Shown: positions 22,815-32,754 of the stretch, piece after piece
Numbering within the stretch: the first letter of the stretch is position 1
Layout: each line of letters begins with the position of its first letter
Assembly (NCBI RefSeq): GCF_001625195.1
Contig: NC_054391.1
Coordinates: 4,165,157-4,229,156 of the forward strand
DNA from: Drechmeria coniospora
Taxonomy: Eukaryota; Ascomycota; Sordariomycetes; Hypocreales; Ophiocordycipitaceae
Direction of reading: 5' to 3'
Length of the DNA: 64,000 nt
Made by a program: the position numbers and the translations under genes
Notes under the pieces: model-generated
Told to the model about the DNA's origin: nothing
What the model saw: only the letters and a program-made list of their open reading frames with translations
The model's database searches: none

Positions 22815-24613
22815 GGTAGTAGTGTACGAGAGAGGCTCGCCCGAAAAAGGTTCACGGCCGTTGGTTGAGGGCGGCGGGATTGTGCCTGTGGATGTTGGTG
22901 ATGGATGGGAAATGGGTGCCAGCAAGAAAAAAAAATCCACTTGGGCATGGCGATTGCGGCCGGCCTTGGGTGGGGCGGGATTGCTGTGTTTGTGGGTGGC
23001 TTGCCACGTGACGATGGCAGTTTTCTAGAAGCATTTCGTTGCCTAAGTGCGTCCTGACGGTACTGTACTTACGGAGTGCGGAGTACAACCAAGTACATAC
23101 ATGTACTAAGTACTTACAGTACTGTACTCACTAATACTTGCTGCTTACTGCACACATGTGGCAAGAATGAATTACAGTAAGGCTTGCGCTTGTACACCTA
23201 GTAATTACTGTAGGTGCCGAGTACAACCACTTAATTACGGAGTACTCGTAAGTACACTTACTCCGTACTGTAAATACTTACATGTACACCTGCTTACGTG
23301 TACTTACTGTACAGACTACTGTAGCCTACAGTGCACCTTCTACCTTGCCTGCCTCCCTATACGTACTTGCTGCATTGCACGCACGTACAAGTACTTGCAA
23401 AGTTAGGTACAAGTATGCGCAAGTAGGTACTTGGATCAATAGCTGGGAATATGACTTGATTGCCATGAAAGCACCGATCCGACATTGGCAGAAGGGAGAG
23501 TGAGAGAACACGTTTGCCCCCTACCGTACATGTCCATTCACACCAAAGTACCTTACGTACTTGCATGTGCGAGGGGAGGGCTGCTGTCCAGCAATGATCA
23601 AGTAATTACTCTGCAAGCACGGTACATGTAACAGTACACCTACAGTACTCATGCCAAAAACACCAACCCGGGGCGGAAACAGTACCGGTACATGGACATG
23701 AACCCTGTATCATGACTTGCAACTGCGCTGTAAGTACCTACTGTTATCACTAATCTGTGCTGACAGTCCCTCTGCCGCCGTGGATCATGCGCCGCGCCAG
23801 CACGTCGCCTGCCGGTGCATTTGCCGCTGCCGTGGCCGCTTCTTTTCATGATGCGAGGCCGCGGATGGATGCCTCTCACCAACCTCGACTCGGCCCAATA
23901 TTGAACTTGCCGCCGGCCCCACGGAGGAGGAGGACCCTAGCCGTTCATCTTTTCCCATGGGCCGGTGCGTTGGAGGCGAAACGATGCGGCTGTCGCGCGA
24001 GTCTCAATCGCAAACAAGCGCTGCAACTGTGCGATTGAACGCCCCGTGCTGGCGCCACTGTTGCAGGTCTACGAGACTGATGGGTTGCCGTGAAATACGG
24101 AGTACGGAGTGCATGTACTTAAGTAAGTACTTGCTGTACTTACGGAGCATTAGTGCACTTGTACTCCGTACTTGTACGGACTAATTACGAGTGCTTACCT
24201 AAGTAGTCCTCAGTACGGAGTACCTGAGCACCAAGTACTACCTTGTGTACAGTACAGTGGGCGGGCGAATTCCGACAGCACACTGGACGCCAACCACAAG
24301 CGTCAATTCCCAGGTACAGTGGTCTGCGCCAGCAGCAAACAGGAGTCGCTCTTGATCGGACACAGGGGCTGGCGAGTCGGGACTACAGCACTCACCAAGT
24401 GCAAAACAGGAACACGGCAGCGCTCCGTACTCCAAACATGCTCCAGGTGACGCATTCGCACGGCATCCGGTTCGGCCGTTCAGGAGACGGAATATATAAT
24501 CAACTCGAATGCATGCGGATTCGAGCTTTCGCGTAGAACCGTCACATATTCCTCACGCTCACCTTCCTGCTCTAAAGCCATCATTATTTTTATCCATACA
24601 TGATTCCTCCATC
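22815..24613. other. 1.8-kb spacer rich in GTAC words
   Basis: No gene is seen. The segments 23050-23420 and 24090-24250 are very dense in TACGGAGTA, AAGTACTT and GTACATGTAC words. An A-run of 8 lies near 22928. The 3' end holds the promoter of the small secreted protein gene. Confidence 0.65.
24493..24500 (+). promoter_or_regulatory. Probable TATA box of the first small secreted protein gene
   Basis: TATATAAT stands 121 bp upstream of the ATG at 24614. The second related gene has the same element 130 bp before its ATG. Both leaders also share a TCTAAAG motif 30-45 bp before the start codon, so the two promoters probably derive from one ancestor. Confidence 0.65.
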
Positions 24614-25186
24614 ATGAGGTTGTCCAACGCTTTCGTATTGGCCACCACCGCCTCTGCTGCTGCCGTCTCATCCCCTGCCCTGCCGGCCGATGACATACTC
24701 CTAGCCATCAATCAATCCCTCCGCCTTGTGGATTCTAGGGCGGCAATGCTCGTTTCGCAAGTTCGGCACGGAGCGATCAACAACGTCGGTACTCTGGCCG
24801 ACAGCTATCATGAGCTCATTTTTTCACTCCGCGGCGCTGTGAGAGCGGTGGATGACGTATGGAGGCCTCTTCCGAAAGACGCGCCCATGCGTATCGTAGA
24901 GTCTCTTCGGCCCTTCCAAAAGATACCCGCCTCCCTCCGATCCGCTCTGAAGGAGAGGCTGGACGCCATCGCCGAGCGTCCTGGGGGTTGCCAGGCCGTC
25001 GACGATAACAACCGCCAGCTTGGGTTGGACTTTGATCGCTTGTACTGGGAAATAGCCTCGTCCTCGTCCTTTTCCGCCATTCACGAGACGGTCTCGTCGC
25101 AGCAGAAACAATTCGAAACGGCCATGAGAGAGTTGACGGACGAGTTCTCGTCCCGCTGCTTGCGACGGGCGCAAGCTAGCGCATAG
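24614..25186 (+). CDS. Small secreted helical protein, possibly HsbA-like (paralogue 1)
   Basis: The intronless gene encodes 190 residues. Residues 1-20 form a signal peptide (MRLSNAFVLATTASAAAVSS). The rest is predominantly helical and amphipathic: LLAINQSLRLVDSR, ADSYHELIFSLRGAVRAVDDV, FQKIPASLRSALKERLDAIAE, and a C-terminal helix with QQKQFETAMRELTDEFSSRC. The pattern recalls fungal hydrophobic surface-binding protein A domains, but I cannot confirm that family. The closest relative in the window is the gene at 29137-29745, which shares SYHEL, the FQ(K/N)IPASL segment, and the final SQ(Q/R) to EF block. ADE13 lies between them on the opposite strand. It probably acts outside the cell at a surface; role unknown. 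Confidence 0.85.
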   Translation: MRLSNAFVLATTASAAAVSSPALPADDILLAINQSLRLVDSRAAMLVSQVRHGAINNVGTLADSYHELIFSLRGAVRAVDDVWRPLPKDAPMRIVESLRPFQKIPASLRSALKERLDAIAERPGGCQAVDDNNRQLGLDFDRLYWEIASSSSFSAIHETVSSQQKQFETAMRELTDEFSSRCLRRAQASA

Positions 25187-25726
25187 GAGGCCCGCCGTCG
25201 GCAGTCGTGCGACGGGAAAAGAAGAAAGGGTTGGACCTCTCGGCCCGTAGGTGACTGTAGCCTCGGTATTCGAACAAAATTGTAGGAGCGGGGTAACGAA
25301 CTCGATAAGAAGATTTATCAAGCATGCATTTGATTATCTAGCGGTAAATATTACTCAAGTCTGTCATGGTCTCGGGCTACAAGTGATCAAGTAGTTATGG
25401 CCGAAATGTTGGGGCGTGACTGACAACGAACGCACTCTTATAAGGTTGTGGTTACTCGACTAAAGCGCTGCTTAGCTAATAGTACGATCCCGTTTGTTTG
25501 CGTCGATGCAAAAGGGCAGCGCCTGCTGGCGCAACGGATAGTAACATGGCCTCTGGGGCCACCCCGTCACAGCCTCTCTCTCCACGGTGCAAGCTATACC
25601 TATGGGAAGAGATGAGAATGAACAAGAGATAATACCTAGCAATAGGATACGTCCTTGGACTATGTAATCGCATGAGGGACTGTGAGGGACTGCTCGTCTC
25701 CACAAACGACGGTGCGGCAAGTCATG
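25187..25726. other. Convergent spacer between paralogue 1 and ADE13
   Basis: The two genes converge here. It contains their 3' regions and no additional gene. GTAC words are scarce. Confidence 0.6.
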
Positions 25727-27487
25727 TTAGACATTAAGCTCCGTTGTTGACGACTTCTCGAAAACGGCTCGGTATGGCTGGACCTTCTTCTCCGCCGTGC
25801 CTTCCGGGCCACAGTAACGTTCCACAATGGCAACGCTTCGGCCGATGTAGAGGTCAGGTTTAAGCATATCGTCAAGCTCGGCCCAGATGGGTTGGAAATA
25901 CTTGGTAGCCCTGATCCTGTCTACCAAATCATTCGGCTTGCCTTCGCACTTGACGACACGGGCAGCTTGGTGCGACAAGAGGCGGATCTCCTCATGGGCT
26001 TCCTGCCTGGACGCGCCCTTGGCAACGAGCCTCATGATGATGGTTTCCGTGATGATGAAAGGCAGTTGCTCCTGAACACGCGAGGCAATTACCTGGGGGT
26101 AAATGACCATGCCGTCGGTAACATTGTCCAGACCGCCGATGATGGCGTCGGCGAGGAGGAACATCTCGGGCAGGTCGATTCGGCGGACGGCGCTGTCGTC
26201 CAGTGAGCGCTCCATCCATTGCGCGGCGAGCGTGTTTGCCGTCGTTGCCTGCTTCGACACGAGCTCTCGGGCAAGGCTGGAGATTCTCTCCGAACGCATC
26301 GGGTTCCTCTTGAACGCCATGGCGCTTGATCCCACCTGCGTCGCTTCGAAAGGCTCCTCCGCCTCCTGCCAAGACGCGAGATGGCGGATGTCTCCGGCAA
26401 TCTTTTGCGCCGTGGCGCCAAGGCCGCAGACGGCGTTGGCGACGAGCAGGTCGACCTTGCGCGTGTACGTTTGGGTCGACACCTGATAGCATGCGGGAAA
26501 GCCCGTCTTCTTGCACAGGAGTCCGTTTAGCTCGTCACACTTTGAGCCGTCGTTGTTGAAAATCTCGAGGAATGAAGCTTGAGTTCCCGTAGTTCCTTGT
26601 GCGCCTGATGCGACATGTTATCCAGTCTGTTGCTGTCCGAGACCCCACATGCAATGTAGCTTACCTCGAAGCAGCAGCCCATTGCGGACGTGTTCGATGC
26701 TCTCGAGGTCGAAAACAAGATCTTGGGCCCATTGAGCTGCCCGCTTGCCAACTGGACGCTCATCAGCACTTTGTCTCGAGGATACGTACCGCATCCGAAA
26801 CGGAGTCTCGCCGTTGGAATACCTGTGATCAATTGAGCTGGCGAGTGAATGATTAGCCCAAGCTTCCACCAATTCCGCCGTGGCAGTGGCAAATACCTGG
26901 CTGCAAATGCGTGTACGCAAGAGTGGGTGTTTTCTTCCATTCCATGGCAAGCTTGCACAGATTCGAGACAACCTTGGCTAGTTTTGGGAGGAGAAGGTCC
27001 AGGGCATCACGCATGAGGATGAGTTCCGCATTGTCCGTCACGAAGCAGCTTGTTGCCTGGTTTTTGGCTCGTCAGACCCATTCAACAAAGATTCGGAAAA
27101 GCACCAAAGCATCAACGGGGACCGAGGATTGCATTAGCTTACTCCGTAATGGATAATACCGGCCGCGGCAGGCGCGGCCATTCCAAAGGCGTGTACGTGA
27201 GCCATGACGTCGTGACGGCGAATCTTCTCCTCAGCCCGGGCAACCTCAAAGTCTTGGTCGGTCACTTCAAGATGTTGCTTCATCTGCTCGAGGGCTTCCG
27301 AGGAGATGACATCGATGCCAAGCTCCTTCTCGGACTCTGCGAGCAGCAGCCAAAGCCTGCGCCATTGCGAGTGGCGAGAGCGTTGGCTAAAGAGCCGTGC
27401 CATTTCGGGGCTGCAGTATCTCGCCGTCAAGCATGTCTGATACGTATCGTATGGCGACTGCGTGCCATTTTTCCCATCAGTTGCCAT
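25727..27487 (-). CDS. ADE13: Adenylosuccinate lyase
   Basis: Five exons (27487-27143, 27056-26897, 26837-26823, 26751-26665, 26604-25727) give 494 residues, close to the usual 480-490. Exon 3 is a 15-nt micro-exon reading QLIT between QP(A) and [12 protein letters not shown]; without it the active-site strand would be broken. Recognisable segments are [24 protein letters not shown], the [16 protein letters not shown] substrate loop, [13 protein letters not shown] and the fumarase-superfamily signature [11 protein letters not shown] near residue 295. The enzyme performs two steps of purine synthesis, SAICAR to AICAR and adenylosuccinate to AMP, each releasing fumarate, as a cytosolic homotetramer. 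The exon 1 donor lies inside a TTACGGAGTAA word of the kind scattered through the spacers. Confidence 0.96.
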
Positions 27488-29136
27488 TTTGAGCTTTGTT
27501 TCGAGACGTACTTTGTCGATTGGGTGGGTTTAGAAAGGAAGAATCTTTTGCCTCATACATGTACGGAGTACTGCAAGTACATGTAGTTGTAGTTGCACGA
27601 CCTGGAGCATACACGAAAGCCTCCGGAATAATAATGTCCCGCCTTGCGATTGTGTGTAAGTACCCACCCCTATCATGTCAGGGCGGCCCTAGTAATAATG
27701 AAACAAGAAGACCCTCAGGGTGTGAGAGGCGTGTCGGGCCACCCTTATCCACAATCCCACCTATATTAGTAGGGACGGCAGACTCGAGGGACTGCCGATT
27801 ATTGTGCTCAAGGTTGAATCAATTGATTTTGCATCCATCTTCGTGATCCTAATCCTAACGGCTGCAAGGGTCTTTGTAAGCAGGCGCGATAATTCCCCTT
27901 GTATCATAGAATGATGATTCCTGGCTACCGCTGAACAGATAATGTTCAACATTTGTTACCAGAATATGAAGATATACTGTAAGTACTCCGTAGGTGTAGT
28001 TGTAATTACTTAATACTCCATACATGTATGGTTGTAGTTGCACAATCAAGTATTATAATGTACTTAGTTGCACCTTGCAATGGGTACCCTGTATCCGATT
28101 CCATATTACATTCTTATTATATAATTCTTGGCAGTAAGCGTTTAGCAATTCTCCATCAAGTCTTGATTGACAGTCGTCGACATGGCTTATTCTGGCATCC
28201 GCAGCGGCTTTGTTTCGATACATGATGCAACATGAAGGTGATGACTGAAGAGAGCAATTTCTGATGCGATTTATTCCTTCATAGTACATCAGTTGATATG
28301 GTCACACCAGCGCCAATTTGAAATGGGGTGTAAATCACGATAAACCTTGCTACATTCAATCTATTTTCTCATGAGAGCCAGAAACTGCTCCTTGAAATGA
28401 CCAGAATTTGTTGAGGGGGGAGGAAAACTGCTTAGCAACACCTTGGCTGGATACATGGAGTAATTACACCAGTCAGCGTCCAACTAAATCGGTTCCTTAC
28501 ACGGCAAATGCTTTTGCATGGCATGGAAAAGTGTCAGCTCACGTCCTTGTATTACGCTTCTGCTGCCGTATATTACTGCAGCCCCCCTGCCTATGCTCTA
28601 ATACTAGGTATAACTGTACATGTAGAGTAGCCACCCGCCCCCCTGGGGCGAGCCGTTTCGGTTCTCCAGCCGCTTCCTTGGCCCTCGTGCTCTGCTCTTA
28701 AACTAGTTCGCCCTAGCGGCTGGGCAGTTGTGGTTGTACTGTCATTGTACGTTGTACATGCAGCTATAGGTACTGGTACTTCTGCTGTCAGTAAGTGTAT
28801 CGCTCGGCCAAATCGCAGCTCAGAAGGCGATATGAATGATATGTCCACTAATATAGCTTCGCGAGTCAGGGTCTTATAACCGAGTGCACCAATTGCAGTA
28901 AGTGTACGGAGTACAGTAAGTGCACTCTTGCAATATCGAAGTACTTACTTGTAATTCGTACTTGCTGTACCTATATGTGCAACCAGTTCGCCCGTTCAGA
29001 AACCCATATATAATACACTCAAACGCATCCGATTCTTGTCACATTTCGAGTTTTTGTAAATCCACATGGTATTTGTCTTTGCTTCACAATTTTCCTCCTC
29101 TAAAGTCACCACCTTTATACACGTCTATTCTTCACC
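27488..29136. other. Spacer between ADE13 and paralogue 2
   Basis: No gene is seen over 1.65 kb. It is AT-richer than most of the window. GTAC/TACTCCGTA words occur at about 27550-27590, 27975-28035, 28615-28760 and 28900-28980. The ADE13 promoter lies at its left end. Confidence 0.6.
29007..29014 (+). promoter_or_regulatory. Probable TATA box of the second small secreted protein gene
   Basis: TATATAAT is 130 bp before the ATG at 29137 and is followed by AC(T)C-A-ACGCAT, similar to the sequence after the TATA box of the first paralogue. A CTCTAAAG motif at 29097-29105 also matches the first paralogue's leader. Confidence 0.65.
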
Positions 29137-29745
29137 ATGAAGTTGCTGAACGCTTTCATACTCGCTACCGTTGCCTCCGCTGCCACTGTCTTGCCCTCCG
29201 CCATCGCAGCTAATGGCAAGCTTCAAGCCATTGAGAAAACCCTGGACGATGCGAACTCTACGGTGACAGCCATAACTACGGAAATCCAGAACTTTGCTGG
29301 CAACCTGGACCTTCTTATAAAGAGCTATCATGAGCTCGACCTGTCACTACGCCGTGGTATGAGGGCTATTACTAACCTGGCGGGGACTCTTTCGAGCAAG
29401 GAGTCCGTACCTGTTGTGGCGCTGATTCTACCATTCCAAAATATACCCGCCTCCCTCCAGGCTGTACTACGGACAAAGGTGGATGTCATTGCGGAGGCTC
29501 GTGCTTGCTACGTCTTCGACAAAATCATCTGCCAGATGCAAGACCACTTTGTTGGCGTCGTCTTCAACATGAAGCTTTTCTCGACAGGCTACACTCCTGA
29601 CGAGATCAACACACTCCACACCCTAGGCGTCTACGATACCAACGGCAAGGACATCCTCTCATCGCAGCGGAATCGGTTTCAAACGGCCATGGAAGAGATC
29701 ACGGTCGAATTCTGGACCAGCTGCACAAACTATGCTGCTCTGTAA
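29137..29745 (+). CDS. Small secreted helical protein, possibly HsbA-like (paralogue 2)
   Basis: The intronless gene encodes 202 residues with a signal peptide (MKLLNAFILATVASAATVLPS). The mature part is helical: LQAIEKTLDDANSTVTAI, LLIKSYHELDLSLRRGMRAI, then the shared FQNIPASLQAVLRTKVDVIAE. Four cysteines are present in the mature part, against two in paralogue 1. It is longer than paralogue 1 through an insertion with FVGVVFNMKLFSTGYTPDEI. Signal peptide, gene order and promoter similarity indicate that the two copies arose by local duplication, with later divergence or with ADE13 caught between them. It is extracellular by inference. The HsbA family assignment is tentative. Confidence 0.85.
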   Translation: MKLLNAFILATVASAATVLPSAIAANGKLQAIEKTLDDANSTVTAITTEIQNFAGNLDLLIKSYHELDLSLRRGMRAITNLAGTLSSKESVPVVALILPFQNIPASLQAVLRTKVDVIAEARACYVFDKIICQMQDHFVGVVFNMKLFSTGYTPDEINTLHTLGVYDTNGKDILSSQRNRFQTAMEEITVEFWTSCTNYAAL

Positions 29746-30543
29746 TCTGCTCCTTGATCCACTACTTCCCTTGCTCCTTTGTTCCATCATTTTACCTGGC
29801 ACCCCCCCAAGATGGAGATGTAGCCTTCTTCAGCAGTCCTCCTTTCACTGGGATCTGTAGATACATGCACATTTGTAAAGGGGGTATTCAGATCGATACT
29901 TGGGCATGGAGAAAAACCCATCACTTTGCAATCAACCAGCACAAGCTAGCAAAAAAAAGTGTCATTACATCAGTCCTTATGAACCGGCCGTGCTGGAGTC
30001 AGATAAGGGCGGGCCTTCTCACCGTACTCACACTCACGGAGGGCCAGTTGCTGATTTTCTTGATCGTACTCGTCCCGAATCCAGCTTGCGAAGCGTCAAC
30101 AACCGGCAACGACAACTAGCCCTGACTTACAAGGTCGACGATGCCAACAGTACATGGTCTTTTCTTGACACTGACCAAAACAAAGAGCTTGGCTAGTTGC
30201 CCATGCGAGTGTCCCTAGTAACCCACAACGAGCTCTACCTAATGTCGCTACTCTCTACATGCATGTGCACAACCAATTTCAGTGCCTGTGCTTGGCAGAT
30301 AAGTTTCATGTCACGGCACACGAATACGTTCAACCGCTGCAAATATAAAAAGATGGACACGGCTAACACTGCTTCCAATTCTATTGATTCTGCCCCCCCC
30401 CCCCCCCCCAATAAGAAGAAAATACGTGTACACTGCGATCCGTGAGGTTGGCCCTGTGCGGATACGCCCAAATCCCGACCGGTCGTACAGCCCGCCCTGC
30501 TGTCATGACAGGACGTAGCAAAATACAGGACGCACCAAGATCC
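29746..30543. other. Spacer with homopolymer runs
   Basis: No full gene is seen. An A8 run lies near 29951 and a run of about 14 C at 30395-30409. At about 30130-30150 one frame reads VDDANST, matching LDDANST in paralogue 2. The match is too short to call a third copy. Confidence 0.5.
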
Positions 30544-32754
30544 TCATGCTTGAGGACGCTCGTCATCTGCAACGTCTAGAATGCCCTCTTCCGATTTAGC
30601 CTTCTTCCTCTCCACCTCTTCAGCCGCATAATCCTGAGCCTGAGGCAACGGAGCAAAGCTGCAAGTATCTAGGTCGATATCCGTCGAAGTACCACTAGGG
30701 GCATCGCAACTTATTTGCAAATCATTCTTTAGTATGATCGATAGAGTCCGATCTTGAAGGTAATAGGTCTTGTAGGCAAAATCTCGGTCCTCCATTACTT
30801 GGGGAATTAGATCATCCAGGGCCTTCTCTCCTTGTACACGCATCTTCTTGTATTTTTCAACCCATTCGGCCACGGCAGGTGGAACCTTTGAGTCGACAAT
30901 ACTTTTGGGGGGTTGCCAGAAAGGCGCGTCAGGAGTGTTCTTGTCGTCAAGTTGTTCCGGCTCCCAAGTAGGCCCGTTGTTTGTGTCCTTGGGCCCATTA
31001 TTTCCATTGGAGCCCGAGGAGCCTGGCCTCTCCGCTTTAGCAGCCATGTCGATGGCGAAAAGGAAGGCTTCGGCAGCCAAGTTGGATAAATCATCTGCAA
31101 CGCAATAGTTTGACTTCCCACCTCGGCTTGGGTTTGCTCGACTTTGACCGTTGGCGGGACTAGGTCTAGCCGCGCTCTTTTCGGAGCCTCGGCCGGCGTT
31201 TTCCCAAAATTCTCCGCCGCGGTATTCTGGAAAACTATCGCCAGAGTCGACACCAGGACGTTGGGGAGAGCTTGCTCTAGCTGCGCTGCTTCCACGACTT
31301 CGGCTGGAGCTTAGTCGATATCCCTGGCCGTAGTTCGATTGATATCCTTGGCTAGAACTGCCTCTAGCTCCGCTTTGTCCACGGCCCCCACCTCTGGCGC
31401 GTCGATATAGGCTGTTCCCTCGGCGAAATAATTGGCATTGGGTCTTGAACGTTCGCCTATGGCAAGCCTGGTCGCGCTTGCAGTTGTTGTGTTCAGGTTC
31501 GCTCCCAGTATCATGCCGTTCGGGTTCAGAGGCAAGCTGCTTGGGCTCGGCGTTTGACTCATCGTGTCGATTATGAGACGCGCTGCTTTGTCCCTCCACC
31601 CCGTCCGGAGGGTTTCTGGACTGAGCGGTGTCTTTACTAGAAGTGCCAGTTTGCAATACCGCAGCATCGGCAGCATCATCCCAGGGTCGCCAGATCTTCT
31701 TCGGGGGTCCTTCGTTTGGTTTATCTTGGCCATGCGTGTCCGGGCGAGCATGGGACGAACTAGGCTGCCCTCCAGCCGCGACATGGATGGGTGGCCCTCC
31801 TGGTGGGTTGTGGACAGGCTGCCCCCCAGCCGCGCCTTGAACCAATTTCCACGGGGGGTTCCGAGCGTCACGGCTTCGCAATTCCGCCAAATACTCTCTT
31901 ACTACGGCAGCGTCCGCCGCGGTAACGGGGCCTCTGCTCATGGGTGGCAAGGATATTTCGGGCACCATTGATTTTCTTGGAACAAAGGTTCTCCCCTCAG
32001 CGTCGAATCGGTTTCTCCTGCCGTGGTCCCAAAGTGGCCGATAGGGCGACGAAGAGTTGACAATGATCCTCTCCGCTTTCACCGCTTCCTTGGCCTGCTT
32101 TTCGGTAATGCCGAAAAGCAGCTGAAGGAAGAGGGGTCTGATGCGAATTCGTTGTATGCTTTGGGACCAAAACGCTCTGCCGGTGGCGTCAAAGAGTCTT
32201 ACGGACTCGTATCCCCAGATTCTCGAGAACACCGTCGCTGTTTTCGTATTTCCCTTTGTTTCATAAAACAGCACGCCCGTATATGTCCCCTCCTCCAGGA
32301 ATTGGCTCAGCTTTACGTTTGAATGCAATTTTTGGGATGGTTCCTTGTTGATGAGCTCGTTGAATTCGTTGCGGAATTCGGTTTGAACCTTGAACCCACG
32401 GGATTCAAAGAACTGTATGATGCGGTGCTCGTCCGACGAAACCGGATCCAGAAAGCAAACGGTGTCTACCTTGCGTCTCCTAAGTTCCTCGACGAAAGCT
32501 TCGGTAGGTGCTCGAACACTTCCCTGCGGTTTTCCCTCAATCTTGACAAAATGGTAATTGAGATTCCGCATAGGATCCGGCATGTGCATCTGGTGAGCAT
32601 CGTCCTTGCCGAGCAGGTCGTGCGGGACATGATCTAGGCGTTCGAGCTGGGTAGGACCATCGTAATCCTCGGCATGGCATAAGCCAAGCAATTGACAGAA
32701 CAACAGGAAATAGCCTATCAAAAGGCTCCGCGAGACGCCGAGCATGCTGTGCAA
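30544..32754 (-). CDS. Large secreted protein of unknown family with Gly/Arg/Ser-rich centre
   Basis: A single open frame of 736 residues is read from the ATG at 32754; the fourth codon is a second possible ATG. The N-terminus is a good signal peptide (RSLLIGYFLLFCQLLGLCHA). Residues of about 50-290 look folded: EAFVEELRRRKVDTVCFLDPV, TGVLFYETKGNTKTATVFSRIWG and LFLQLLFGITEKQAKEAVKAE. The next 300 residues are low-complexity: Pro/Gly repeats of PPGGPPIHVAAGGQP type, then RG/SR-rich SGARGSSSQGYQSNYGQGYR. A helical C-terminal part (VAEWVEKYKKMRVQGEKAL to DVADDERPQA) follows. I do not recognise any domain. A decayed copy of the C-terminal two thirds lies at 34453-35400 in the same orientation. 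It is possibly a secreted effector or surface protein, by inference only. Confidence 0.78.
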   Translation of the reverse strand: MHSMLGVSRSLLIGYFLLFCQLLGLCHAEDYDGPTQLERLDHVPHDLLGKDDAHQMHMPDPMRNLNYHFVKIEGKPQGSVRAPTEAFVEELRRRKVDTVCFLDPVSSDEHRIIQFFESRGFKVQTEFRNEFNELINKEPSQKLHSNVKLSQFLEEGTYTGVLFYETKGNTKTATVFSRIWGYESVRLFDATGRAFWSQSIQRIRIRPLFLQLLFGITEKQAKEAVKAERIIVNSSSPYRPLWDHGRRNRFDAEGRTFVPRKSMVPEISLPPMSRGPVTAADAAVVREYLAELRSRDARNPPWKLVQGAAGGQPVHNPPGGPPIHVAAGGQPSSSHARPDTHGQDKPNEGPPKKIWRPWDDAADAAVLQTGTSSKDTAQSRNPPDGVEGQSSASHNRHDESNAEPKQLASEPERHDTGSEPEHNNCKRDQACHRRTFKTQCQLFRRGNSLYRRARGGGRGQSGARGSSSQGYQSNYGQGYRLSSSRSRGSSAARASSPQRPGVDSGDSFPEYRGGEFWENAGRGSEKSAARPSPANGQSRANPSRGGKSNYCVADDLSNLAAEAFLFAIDMAAKAERPGSSGSNGNNGPKDTNNGPTWEPEQLDDKNTPDAPFWQPPKSIVDSKVPPAVAEWVEKYKKMRVQGEKALDDLIPQVMEDRDFAYKTYYLQDRTLSIILKNDLQISCDAPSGTSTDIDLDTCSFAPLPQAQDYAAEEVERKKAKSEEGILDVADDERPQA

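Noticed and set aside
30120..30195. Third copy of the small secreted protein
   Set aside because: Only VDDANST is shared with paralogue 2; too short to separate from chance.
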